Assembly (NCBI RefSeq): GCF_031082295.1
Contig: NZ_JAVHLD010000009.1
Location: 1-64,000 of the forward strand
DNA from: Humidesulfovibrio sp.
GTDB lineage: Bacteria > Desulfobacterota > Desulfovibrionia > Desulfovibrionales > Desulfovibrionaceae
DNA: 64,000 bases
Reading direction: 5' to 3'
Shown: positions 28,101 to 34,494 of the stretch, piece after piece
Layout of the letters: each line of letters begins with the position of its first letter
How positions within the stretch are numbered: position 1 is the stretch's first letter
Made by a program: the position numbers and the translations under genes
Notes under the pieces: generated by a model
The model's database searches: none
The model's input: the letters and a program-made list of their open reading frames with translations, nothing else
Told to the model about the DNA's origin: nothing

Positions 28101-28729
28101 GTGAGCAGCATGCGGTCGGGGTCGATGTCGATGATCTTCTTGAAGCGCGCCAGCGACAGGACCACGGAGCGCGAGAACATGGGGATGGCCCCGCCGGTCA
28201 AGCCCGTGCCGCCGCCGCGCGGGATGATGCCGAAGGAAAGCTCGTTGGCCAGCTTGACGATCTTCTGCACCTGCTCCGTGGTCTCGGGGAACAGCACGAA
28301 CAGCGGCAGCTCCAGGCGCAGGTCGGTGGCGTCGGTGGCGCACTCGATGCGCGTGTTGGCATGCGCGCCGATGAGCTCGTCGGACAGGAATTCCTGAAGC
28401 CGCGCCTTGAGCACCTGGGCAAAAGCCTGATCGGCGTCGTAGCGCTCCCAGAAGCTCGCAACGGCCCCCGCCAGCACGCGGGGGAACTCGCCGGACAGGC
28501 TGGGACGAGCGATGGACAGCTTGCGGTCCACGCTCTGGCGCACCAGCTCCGCATCCACAAAAGGATTGTAGCGCACCAGGAACAGCTCGGCGGCCAGGCT
28601 CACGGCCAGCTCGCGCACGCCGTCGGGCCATTGGGCGAAACCGCCCTCCTCGGGCGAGGCCTCCAGGCCCAGCACCCGTGTCAGGATGCGTTCATCGGAA
28701 ATGGAAATATGCGGACCGATCAGCGGCAT
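25157..28729 (-). CDS. Giant FAD/Fe-S D-lactate dehydrogenase-type oxidoreductase
   Basis: The 1190-aa protein fuses a PCMH-type FAD module (about 150-400; GGGTGLTGGAIP and DPASKAASTLGGNISENSGG), a FAD-oxidase C-terminal domain (about 480-750; HMHAGDGNCHVNVPVN and GEHGIGITK), two 4Fe-4S motifs (CTRCGKCKQVCPMYSP and CTACGKCQGVCPVK) and two CCG domains (LCCGYPLLASGC and GCCGESGLG). This is the single-chain equivalent of a GlcD-GlcF pair, matching Desulfovibrio D-lactate dehydrogenases. It probably oxidises D-lactate at the inner membrane face. An N-terminal region of about 140 residues precedes the flavin domain. The ATG at 28729 has TGGAG about 10 nt upstream. It is transcribed with the HD gene. 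Confidence 0.92.
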   Translation of the reverse strand: MPLIGPHISISDERILTRVLGLEASPEEGGFAQWPDGVRELAVSLAAELFLVRYNPFVDAELVRQSVDRKLSIARPSLSGEFPRVLAGAVASFWERYDADQAFAQVLKARLQEFLSDELIGAHANTRIECATDATDLRLELPLFVLFPETTEQVQKIVKLANELSFGIIPRGGGTGLTGGAIPMFSRSVVLSLARFKKIIDIDPDRMLLTAQAGVITLDAIKAAAEQDLLFTVDPASKAASTLGGNISENSGGPFAFEYGTTIDNIASFTMVTPRGEVITVRRNNHPGHKIFEGETAAFEILDERGEVKDAVILAGTDVRGTGLGKDVSNKYLGGLPGVQKEGVDGIITECTFTLHHKPKYSRVLVLEFFGRSMKNAMFVIGDVVGLRDTIRAQGDLVKISALEEFGTKYVQAIEYKKKSEQYEGDPISVLILQLDSDVEDALNDAVDAVLAIARPYPGVDIFAARDEREAELFWEDRHKLSAIARRTSGFKVNEDVVIPMRAIPGFAEFLENLNLIYMAKVARKALLAVRELPGVHVDDPDIEFGLDRCLYILQKRTTAGELSDEELASGVRLLFHELKDRYPRLERDIEALYQDAQARRIIIANHMHAGDGNCHVNVPVNSNDPEMLAQAYEAVDEVFAEVLRLGGEISGEHGIGITKIAFLGQKKIDALAAYKRIVDPADVLNPGKLTRRALPVEPYTFSFNRLIGDLQKTALKDKETLIDLLKHVQTCTRCGKCKQVCPMYSPARGLLFHPRNKNLSLGALTEAIYYSQVQGGEPAPALLDELRRIMDHCTACGKCQGVCPVKIDSAGAALQIRSFLEYKGKGGHPIKTALLSHLAEDPSNRLPKVAKFLSLGQAAANSVLGLVPGHFRKRLESPALQGPGPLIDLRNLSQELGLEDHSLFRSSAAAYDDTVLYFPGCGAGLFSHDIGLAGVYLLLKAGVNVVLPDRHLCCGYPLLASGCTEAYGTNRHRTIQAILDTLIQTGRAGMKATTLVTSCGTCREAIETYDFSQELSEPLRHQDIVQFLLGRLDVPKGDDEVLYHAACHAEWVDVPKVKAPEIYRKALSDALGGKVRLSPGCCGESGLGALTSPAIYNRIRDRKKEQLALDLARPDSRKAYRDTPVLVGCPSCKIGVKRCLMQMHRPNDVLHTTEHLAGKLGGPKWQKDLKRMIERGEKKGKLVIVDGGK

Positions 28730-28966
28730 GTGGCGTCAGCTCCAGGCGGATGGGTTTTCTGCGTGTTGGTTTCAGGCGTTGCGGGGACGGCTTGCTCATG
28801 GTGCGTGCGCGAACTGGGACTATAGGTCCGGGCCAGACGCTTGGCAAGTGTGGCTGACACAGGTTTCCCGCGCCGCTTTACAGGCAGGGGCAGTCCGAGT
28901 ATGGGACTGGTTTCGCGCGCCGCCCGGCGCACGCTGAACATTCTTCTACCACGAGGTGATTCGCCC

Positions 28967-30100
28967 ATGAGCACCCAGGATTTTGCCGAACTGCAACTGT
29001 TCATCACCGGCCCGACGTTTATTCGCCCGGAGGTCCGCCAGGCGGGCCTGCTGCCCGAATTCGGCCACCGCGACTCCGAGAACAACAAGCGCTTCAAGCC
29101 CGTCATGGAAAACCTGAAGAAGCTTGCGGGCTGCGGCGACGACTACAACGTCATCATCTTCAACGGCTCCGGCTCCAGCGCCATGGAGGCCACGGTGCGC
29201 TCCCTGGTGGCCGACGACGAGACCGTGCTGAACGTGTCCGTGGGCGCCTTCGGCGACCTGTACCACAAGATGGCCGTGGTCAACGGCAAAAAGGCCGTGC
29301 AGCTCAAGTTCGCCGCGGGCGAGGCCATCGACCTGGGCAAGCTTGAGGCCGCGCTCGCCGAGCACAAGCCGGCCTGCGTCACCTTCACCCACAACGAGAC
29401 CTCCACCGGCGTCACCAACGACATGAAGGCCGTGTGCGCTCTCGTGCGCAAGTTCGGTGCCCTGCCCCTGGTCGACGGCGTGAGCATCTTCGGCGGCGCG
29501 GCCATCGACCTGACGGGTTCCGGCGCGGCCACCTACGCCACCAGCACCCAGAAGTCCCTGGCCCTGCCCGCCGGCTTCGGCCTGCTCTTCGCCACGCCCG
29601 AGGCCATCGAAAAGGCCAAGACCGTGAAGAACAAGGGCTTCGCCACAGACATCGTGGCCCAGCTTGGCCGCGCTTCCAAGAACCAGACCCTGACCACCCC
29701 CAACTGCACCCTGGCCAACCAGATGTGCGTGCAGCTGGACTACATCGTGAACACCGAAGGCATCGCCAACCGCTTCGCCCGCCACGAGAAGATGCGCGGC
29801 ATGGTGGCGGACTTCGTGGCCAGCCTGCCCGGCTTCGAGCTGCTGGCTCCGGAAGGCCACCGCTCGGCCACCCTGACCGCCGTGCGCGTGCCCGCTGGCG
29901 TCACCGTGGCGGAACTGAAGAAGGTCAAAGAGGCCATGCGCGCCAAGGGCTACCTCTTCGACCCCGGCTACGGCAAGCTGAACACCGAGCTTGAGGAAAA
30001 GGGCCAGCGCGTGCTCATCCGCCTCGGCCACATGGGCGACATCACTCCGGAGATGCTCGCCAAATACCTCGAGGCGCTCAAGCCTGAACTGGTCAAATAG
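28967..30100 (+). CDS. Class V PLP-dependent aminotransferase, likely phosphoserine-type
   Basis: The 377-aa protein is a class V aminotransferase (alanine-glyoxylate/serine-glyoxylate type). It shows FNGSGSSAMEA (phosphate-binding loop), HNETSTGV, the DGVSIFGG Asp region, and STQKSLALPAGFG with the probable PLP Lys. It lies 13 nt upstream of serA, so by context it is likely to supply the phosphoserine transamination step of serine synthesis in place of canonical SerC. A glyoxylate-linked role cannot be excluded. ATG at 28967 has GAGGTG upstream; the frame opens earlier at 28841 but without a better site. Length is typical. Confidence 0.88.
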   Translation: MSTQDFAELQLFITGPTFIRPEVRQAGLLPEFGHRDSENNKRFKPVMENLKKLAGCGDDYNVIIFNGSGSSAMEATVRSLVADDETVLNVSVGAFGDLYHKMAVVNGKKAVQLKFAAGEAIDLGKLEAALAEHKPACVTFTHNETSTGVTNDMKAVCALVRKFGALPLVDGVSIFGGAAIDLTGSGAATYATSTQKSLALPAGFGLLFATPEAIEKAKTVKNKGFATDIVAQLGRASKNQTLTTPNCTLANQMCVQLDYIVNTEGIANRFARHEKMRGMVADFVASLPGFELLAPEGHRSATLTAVRVPAGVTVAELKKVKEAMRAKGYLFDPGYGKLNTELEEKGQRVLIRLGHMGDITPEMLAKYLEALKPELVK

Positions 30101-30113
30101 GGGGAGATGACAC

Positions 30114-31298
30114 ATGCGTATTCTTGCCAATGACGGACTGAACGAAGAAGCCGTCGCCCTGCTCAAGAAGGAAGGCTTCACCGTCGAGACGGAAAAGCGC
30201 AGCACCGAGGACCTCCTCGGCGAGATCGGCGACTTCGACGCCCTGCTCGTGCGCAGCGCCACCAAGGTCACCCGCGCAGTCATCGAGGCGGGCACCAAGA
30301 ACGGCGGCAAGCTCAAGATCGTGGGCCGCGGCGGCGTGGGCACGGACAACATCGACCTCGAGGCCGCGAAGGAATGCGGCGTCATCGTCAAGTTCGCGCC
30401 CAACGGCAACACCAACGCCACCGCCGAGCACGCCCTGGGCCTGATGTTCGCCATTGCGCGGCGGGTGCCCATGGCCCACCACTGCCTGAAGAGCGGCGTG
30501 TGGCACAAGAAGCGCTTCGCCGGAAACGAGCTGCACGGCAAGACCCTCGGCGTCATCGGCTGCGGCCGCATCGGCCAGTCCCTGGCGGGCAAGGCGCTGG
30601 GCATCGGCATGAAGGTCGTCGGCTATGACCTGTACCGCATGCAGGACTCCAACGTGGAGTACCTGGACAGCATCGACGACGTGCTGAAGGTCTCCGACTT
30701 CATCAGCCTGCACACTGGCGGCAAGACCGCCATCATCACCGAGCGCGAGTTCGCCCTGATGAAGCCCACCGCCTACCTCATCAACGCCTCCCGCGGCGGC
30801 AACGTGACCGAAGCCGCCCTGTACAACGCGCTGAAGAACGGCATCATCGCCGGTGCCGCGCTGGACTGCTACGAGAAGGAGCCCAAGCTTGAGGGCGAGG
30901 CCTTCGCCTGCTCCCTGCACGAGCTCGACAACATCGTCATGAGCGCGCACCTGGGCGCCAGCACCAAGAACGCCGTGCGCAAGACGGGCCTGGAGATCGC
31001 CGAGGTGGTCACCAAGTACCTGCGCCGCGGCGACTTCGGCAACTCGGTGAACGTGGGCGAGACGGTCGAGGAAGAAGGCAAGCGCATCTACTCGCTGTTC
31101 ATCACCCACGAGGACAAGCCGGGCATGTTCGGCAAGTTCGGCACCGCCCTGGGCGACCTCGGCATCAACATCCGCGAGAACAACTCCCGCTTCCTGTCCG
31201 ACTCCGTGCAGACCGTGTACGTGGTGCACCAGGAGCCCACGGAGGCCGTGCGCGAGAAGCTCATGGCCATCCCCGGCGTGAAGCGCGTCACCTTCTAG
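30114..31298 (+). CDS. serA: D-3-phosphoglycerate dehydrogenase with ACT domain
   Basis: The 394-aa protein catalyses the NAD-dependent first step of serine synthesis. It has an N-terminal substrate-binding half, a Rossmann domain with GVIGCGRIGQ (about 145-155), catalytic Arg in NASRGGNV and His in MSAHLGAST, and a C-terminal ACT domain (about 320-394; ITHEDKPGMFGKFGTALG) for serine feedback. It is the compact form without the intervening domain of long SerA proteins. It forms a two-gene operon with the aminotransferase and ends before a clear terminator. Confidence 0.95.
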   Translation: MRILANDGLNEEAVALLKKEGFTVETEKRSTEDLLGEIGDFDALLVRSATKVTRAVIEAGTKNGGKLKIVGRGGVGTDNIDLEAAKECGVIVKFAPNGNTNATAEHALGLMFAIARRVPMAHHCLKSGVWHKKRFAGNELHGKTLGVIGCGRIGQSLAGKALGIGMKVVGYDLYRMQDSNVEYLDSIDDVLKVSDFISLHTGGKTAIITEREFALMKPTAYLINASRGGNVTEAALYNALKNGIIAGAALDCYEKEPKLEGEAFACSLHELDNIVMSAHLGASTKNAVRKTGLEIAEVVTKYLRRGDFGNSVNVGETVEEEGKRIYSLFITHEDKPGMFGKFGTALGDLGINIRENNSRFLSDSVQTVYVVHQEPTEAVREKLMAIPGVKRVTF

Positions 31299-31321
31299 TC
31301 CAGTCGGGACGAATCGCCAAG

Positions 31322-31355
31322 GCCCCTGCCCGGTTAGCCAGGCGGGGGCTTTTTT
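31322..31355 (+). terminator. Intrinsic terminator after serA
   Basis: GCCCCTGCC pairs with GGCGGGGGC (one G-U) across a 10-nt loop and is followed by six T. It lies 24 nt after the serA stop. Confidence 0.88.
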
Positions 31356-31431
31356 GCGCCCACGATCATTCCTGTGGACTCCGACCACAAGTTATCATGC
31401 AGCGCCCTGATATGCCGGAGAATCACCTGCT

Positions 31432-31453
31432 CTTGTGTCAACTTCTGCACAAG
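31432..31453. promoter_or_regulatory. Inverted repeat upstream of second sigma-54 promoter (site A)
   Basis: CTTGTG (31432-31437) and CACAAG (31448-31453) form a perfect 6-bp repeat around 10 nt, about 100 bp upstream of the -24 box. The spacing is two bases wider than a CRP site. It could be an enhancer site for a sigma-54 activator. Confidence 0.45.
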
Positions 31454-31461
31454 TGCGCAAT

Positions 31462-31488
31462 CATATCCGCTCATTTTGGTCGGATATG
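31462..31488. promoter_or_regulatory. Inverted repeat upstream of second sigma-54 promoter (site B)
   Basis: CATATCCG (31462-31469) and CGGATATG (31481-31488) form a perfect 8-bp inverted repeat around 11 nt, about 70 bp upstream of the -24 box. The location fits an activator-binding site; the sequence differs from the lactate-operon sites, so a different activator is expected. Confidence 0.55.
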
Positions 31489-31554
31489 TGCGATAAATTG
31501 CACACGCCCACATGCAGAGAATATGAACCAACTGAATTAACAGAATAAAACGTA

Positions 31555-31569
31555 TGGCACGGCGTCTGC
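31555..31569 (+). promoter_or_regulatory. Sigma-54 (-24/-12) promoter of the His-Met/ZraP-like cassette
   Basis: TGGCAC-N5-CTGC matches the sigma-54 consensus with a single mismatch (C for the first T of TTGC) and correct GG-to-GC spacing. The predicted start near 31581 gives a leader of about 55 nt. Known parallel: enterobacterial zraP is driven by sigma-54 and ZraR. Confidence 0.72.
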
Positions 31570-31636
31570 AAAGTAGAGAGTAACCAACGTCGCCATCCGC
31601 TTTCCTGGCAGGACGGCCAGACCAAGGAGAAATCTC

Positions 31637-31969
31637 ATGAAGCGCACTACCCGAATCCTCGCCGCAGCCGTGGCCACTCTTGCCCTGACCGCCTCCCTCG
31701 CCCTCGCAGCCGAGGTCGCGACTCCTCGAACCGACGCCAGCCCGACTTCGACCTGGCAGCACATGAGGGACACCGCCTCCGGCTACATGGGCCAAATCGG
31801 CTTCGGCCACATGGGCGGCAATGGCCACATGGGCGGCAACGGCTACGGCCACATGACCAAGGCCGACTTCGACGCCATGCACCAGAACGGCATCGGCCAC
31901 ATGCGCGCCAGTGGCCACATGGGCGGCAACGGCTACGGCCACATGAACAACCCGGACCGCTCTTTCTAA
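31637..31969 (+). CDS. Periplasmic His-Met-Gly repeat protein, unrecognised family
   Basis: The 110-aa precursor has a clean Sec signal peptide (MKRTTRILAAAVATLALTAS, cleavage likely after ALA about residue 24). The mature part of about 85 residues contains seven His-Met pairs within Gly/Asn-rich repeats: GHMGGNGHMGGNGYGHM and, 20 or so residues later, GHMRASGHMGGNGYGHM. There is no Cys. His-Met pairs bind Cu(I)/Ag(I) in known periplasmic carriers, so a metal buffer or chaperone is the obvious inference, but I recognise no family. AAGGAG precedes the ATG. It lies 67 nt after the -24/-12 promoter and upstream of a ZraP-like gene with a similar signal peptide. Confidence 0.8.
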   Translation: MKRTTRILAAAVATLALTASLALAAEVATPRTDASPTSTWQHMRDTASGYMGQIGFGHMGGNGHMGGNGYGHMTKADFDAMHQNGIGHMRASGHMGGNGYGHMNNPDRSF

Positions 31970-31981
31970 AAATATTAACCC

Positions 31982-32023
31982 ACAAGCCTCGGCGATGCCT
32001 TTCCAAAGGTCGCCGAAGCTTGT
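31982..32023 (+). other. Stem-loop between His-Met gene and ZraP-like gene
   Basis: ACAAGC and CTCGGCGA pair with TCGCCGA and GCTTGT over an inner CTTT/AAAG stem. No T-run follows (ATTGTGTTC), so partial termination or mRNA stabilisation is more likely than full termination; read-through would couple the two genes. Confidence 0.6.
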
Positions 32024-32128
32024 ATTGTGTTCAAAGCTCGATCATTGTCAGCAACAACCGCAAGCGGCAAAGAGTCGAACGTGCCAGGCTTATCTGGCGA
32101 AAACCCTCAATCCAAGAGAGCCAAACAC

Positions 32129-32722
32129 ATGAAGCGTTTCCCCACAATCCTCGCCGCAACCTGCACCGCCCTGCTTTTGAGTTCCTCGCTGGCCCTGGCT
32201 GCACAGGCCCCCAAAAAGGCCAAGGCTGTCCCTGCTGAGCCTGCTCACGCCACCCATCAGCAGCACGGCGCCATGGGCGGCCAGATGGGCCTGGCCGGGC
32301 TTTCCCCGGAAAAACAGGAGCTGGCCCGAACCATCATGAACGCTCACCGCGACGCCCTGTTCCCGCTGCAGCAGAGCCTGTACGCCAAGAACGTCGAACT
32401 GGAGGCCCTGAACGCCGCGGGCAACGGCGAGTCCGAAAAGGCCAAGTCCGTCATCCGCGAGATCGGCGACCTGAACGCCAAGGTGCTCATCGAGAACGGC
32501 GCGTTCCGCACCCGCCTTGTCAAGGAAACCGGCCTGCGCACGGCTCCCAAGGGCCACGGCATGATGGGCGGCGGAATGATGGGCGGCGGAATGATGGGCG
32601 GCGAAATGAAGTGCCCCATGATGGAGAAGATGATGGGCGGCATGCAGCACGGCGCTGCCCCGGCCGCTCCCGCTGGCAAGGCTCCGGCCAAGGCCGCGGC
32701 GCACGACACCCACGCAAACTAG
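32129..32722 (+). CDS. ZraP/Spy-like periplasmic heavy-metal-responsive protein
   Basis: The 197-aa protein has a Sec signal peptide (MKRFPTILAATCTALLLSSS, ending ALAAQA). A helical core follows (about 60-140; GLSPEKQELARTIMNAHRDAL, then QQSLYAKNVELEAL), as in ZraP/CpxP/Spy-type LTXXQ-like proteins. The C-terminal part is Met-rich (GMMGGGMMGGGMMGG, then KCPMMEKMMGG) with His residues and one Cys. ZraP members bind zinc and act as periplasmic chaperones. The ATG at 32129 is chosen because it begins the signal peptide; the upstream frame is unlikely. It probably reads from the sigma-54 promoter at 31555 through the His-Met gene. A two-component pair like ZraSR is not visible nearby. Confidence 0.82.
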   Translation: MKRFPTILAATCTALLLSSSLALAAQAPKKAKAVPAEPAHATHQQHGAMGGQMGLAGLSPEKQELARTIMNAHRDALFPLQQSLYAKNVELEALNAAGNGESEKAKSVIREIGDLNAKVLIENGAFRTRLVKETGLRTAPKGHGMMGGGMMGGGMMGGEMKCPMMEKMMGGMQHGAAPAAPAGKAPAKAAAHDTHAN

Positions 32723-32807
32723 CCCAGCCCAGTAAAGTTCAGCATAATGCAGGCGGCTCCACCGAAAGGGGGGGGGCCGCCTTCTCGTTCAGACGAGACG
32801 AAACGAC

Positions 32808-32842
32808 AAAGCCCCCCCAGGAACGACCTGGACGGGGGCTTT
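32808..32842. terminator. Bidirectional intrinsic terminator
   Basis: AAAGCCCCC (32808-32816) and GGGGGCTTT (32834-32842) enclose an inner CCAGG/CCTGG stem. T-rich sequence follows on the plus strand; A-residues on the left give a short T-run on the minus strand. It separates the convergent ZraP-like gene and the unknown gene at 32871. Confidence 0.75.
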
Positions 32843-32870
32843 CATTTCTTGTGTGACGGGCCTTAGGCCG

Positions 32871-33125
32871 TCAGGCCGCCTGGAGATGCCCGCCGCAGAC
32901 AAGGCTGCGTCCCTGCTTGAGCGCCAACTCAAAGGCCTCTTCCTTGTCAACGCAGGTGGAGTCCAGGGCGATGACCGTGCCCGTGTCTGCCCCTGCGCGA
33001 TGACGCCGAGCGGAAAGGCCGGGCGAGAACAGCCCCCCGGCCAGCTTTATGGCAAACGGACGGATCTCCCAGCCATCAAAGAGCTGCATCCGGCCCGTGA
33101 ACACTTTTCTGCCGAATTGTCTCAT
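32871..33125 (-). CDS. Small hypothetical protein
   Basis: I do not recognise this 84-aa protein. It opens MRQFGRKVFTGRMQLFDGWE and contains LAGGLFSPGL and VIALDSTCVDKEEAFELALKQG. The ATG at 33125 has CGGGAG 8 nt upstream, and third-position GC supports coding on this strand. It is convergent with the ZraP-like gene and ends 28 nt from the shared terminator. No signal peptide or membrane helix. Function unknown. Confidence 0.55.
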   Translation of the reverse strand: MRQFGRKVFTGRMQLFDGWEIRPFAIKLAGGLFSPGLSARRHRAGADTGTVIALDSTCVDKEEAFELALKQGRSLVCGGHLQAA

Positions 33126-33312
33126 GACGCGCTCCCGAGAGTTTGCGGGGCGGCTTGGGCCACCGCCCCCTGGTTTCCCGTGCCCGCTTTCCAACGGGCT
33201 GCACCCGGCACCGGCCTGCGGACAGCGTTCTTCAGAGTGGGGGGAGCGTAACCTCCGGCTGTCCTGCTAAGATGGAAGCCCTGGCCGTTCCAGGCATCGA
33301 CCTTGTCGCAGG

Positions 33313-33597
33313 TCAGGACAGCTGCGGCGCAATGCTCAGGCAGTCGGAGCGGTAGGCGCAACCGCCCTGGTCGCAGTAGCCGTCCCTGGCCGTGGCGAAG
33401 CAGTCGAAGTGGCCTTCCTGGCGCTGAGCCAGACGCACGGTTTCGACACGTGCCAGCAGCGCTTCACGCCCCTTCCGGCCGGACGACGGTTTGGCCGCAG
33501 GCGCCCTCTTTGGCTGCGTCCCTGCCGAGGCTTTCGGCTTCGCGGCAGATGAGGGCCTCCTGGCCGGAGGTGATGTGCTCATTTGGGCTCTGTTCAT
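33313..33597 (-). CDS. Small hypothetical protein with basic N-terminus and Cys-rich C-terminus
   Basis: The 94-aa product has a Lys/Ala/Pro/Ser-rich first half (PPARRPSSAAKPKASAGTQP) like a flexible basic tail. A C-terminal segment has four Cys (FDCFATARDGYCDQGGCAYR then SDC), which could bind a metal or form disulfides. The ATG at 33597 follows AGGGGGG; an ATG at 33582 is an alternative. It lies 56 nt downstream of the Hsp20 gene and may be co-transcribed. No family recognised. Confidence 0.55.
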   Translation of the reverse strand: MNRAQMSTSPPARRPSSAAKPKASAGTQPKRAPAAKPSSGRKGREALLARVETVRLAQRQEGHFDCFATARDGYCDQGGCAYRSDCLSIAPQLS

Positions 33598-33653
33598 GAT
33601 CGTTCCCCCCCTGTTCCGGTTTCACTGACCACAGCGCGAACAATGGCGCCCAA

Positions 33654-34136
33654 CTATCCTTCGATCTTGATCTTCTGCGCGGGCGGGGAGGGCTCGGCCT
33701 TGGGCAGGGTGACGTGCAGCACGCCCTTCTCGAACTTGGCCTTGATGCCCTTGGGGTTCACCTTGGACGGCAGGGGCACCGCCCGGGAGAAGCTGCCATA
33801 ACTTCGTTCGATGCGGTGGTAGTTGTCCTTCTTCTCCTCGCCCTCGAATTTCTTCTCGCCCTTGATGAGCAGCGTGCCGTTTTCCAGGCACACGTCCACG
33901 TCCTTGGCCTCCATGCCGGGCAGTTCGGCGTCCACCCTGATCTCCTTCTCGGTTTCCGAGACGTTGACCACAGGGTACGCGGCCTTGCCGCCGAAGAAGT
34001 TTTTCTGGAAGTCCTCCATGAACGGAGAGAGGCCAAAGGGCTTGCGCCAGAAGTCTTCCATCATGTCGGCGATGCTCACGGGGCGCAGGGCCTCTTCCGA
34101 GCGCCGACGCAGGCTGGGCAACCACTCTTTCAACAT
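33654..34136 (-). CDS. Hsp20/alpha-crystallin small heat-shock protein
   Basis: The 160-aa protein has an alpha-crystallin domain (about 55-150) with VDAELPGMEAKDVDVCLENG, GSFSRAVPLP and the final GVLHVTLPK strand, and a C-terminal IKI-like tail (KIKIEG) that mediates oligomerisation. It is an ATP-independent holdase in the cytoplasm. The start has a perfect AGGAGGTG site. I looked for a sigma-32-type promoter upstream on the minus strand and found no convincing match. Confidence 0.95.
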   Translation of the reverse strand: MLKEWLPSLRRRSEEALRPVSIADMMEDFWRKPFGLSPFMEDFQKNFFGGKAAYPVVNVSETEKEIRVDAELPGMEAKDVDVCLENGTLLIKGEKKFEGEEKKDNYHRIERSYGSFSRAVPLPSKVNPKGIKAKFEKGVLHVTLPKAEPSPPAQKIKIEG

Positions 34137-34494
34137 AACAACACCTCCTGCTTCAGGTTACCAGAATTGACCGGAATAAAAGGACATTCCAGCAAGACCA
34201 ATAGTCCCGACACGAGCGGGGGGCATCTCTGATTGTGAAATTAATTATTTTCAGAAATTAGGCAAGATGTGTTTATTGGGCGCAAAAGCACTGCGGCATA
34301 ACAGCCTGCAGGCAAAGAATAAATATTTTCGGGCAACGCGTCGCCAGCTTGGCCCGAGCACATGGACGGCTTCGGCCGTTCTTTCCAGCCCGGCTCAAGC
34401 AAAAAAAACGGCGACGCCCATCAGGACGTCACCGCTCGGATCCCACTCCCGCCAACCCGCACCCGCCCAGTGCTGGAAACGGAAACCTGCCTGC
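34137..34494. other. Intergenic region between hsp20 and L,D-transpeptidase genes
   Basis: This 358-bp gap has AT-rich sequence at 34230-34330 that probably carries the hsp20 promoter, and the terminator of the L,D-transpeptidase gene at 34403-34435. No gene is supported. Confidence 0.5.
34403..34435 (-). terminator. Intrinsic terminator after L,D-transpeptidase gene
   Basis: On the minus strand CGGTGACGTCC, loop TGAT, GGGCGTCGCCG (two G-U pairs) is followed by eight T (34403-34410). It lies 60 nt past the stop. Confidence 0.85.

Larger units (their letters stand above)
31356..31636 (+). other. Regulatory intergenic region upstream of the His-Met protein
   Basis: With the preceding terminator this makes a 338-bp gap without a gene, of lower GC than its surroundings. 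It holds two inverted repeats (31432-31453 and 31462-31488), a -24/-12 promoter (31555-31569) and a 5' leader of about 55 nt containing AAGGAG for the gene at 31637. Confidence 0.7.

Noticed and set aside
31432-31453. CRP/FNR-type site upstream of the His-Met gene
   Set aside because: TGTG and CACA are separated by 10 nt, not the 8 expected for CRP, and the TTGAT/ATCAA arms of FNR are missing.
31800-31955. Tandem DNA repeats resembling a short repeat array
   Set aside because: The repeats are in frame and encode the GHMGGNGYGHM blocks of a secreted protein; there are no unique spacers or palindromic repeats, so not a CRISPR array.
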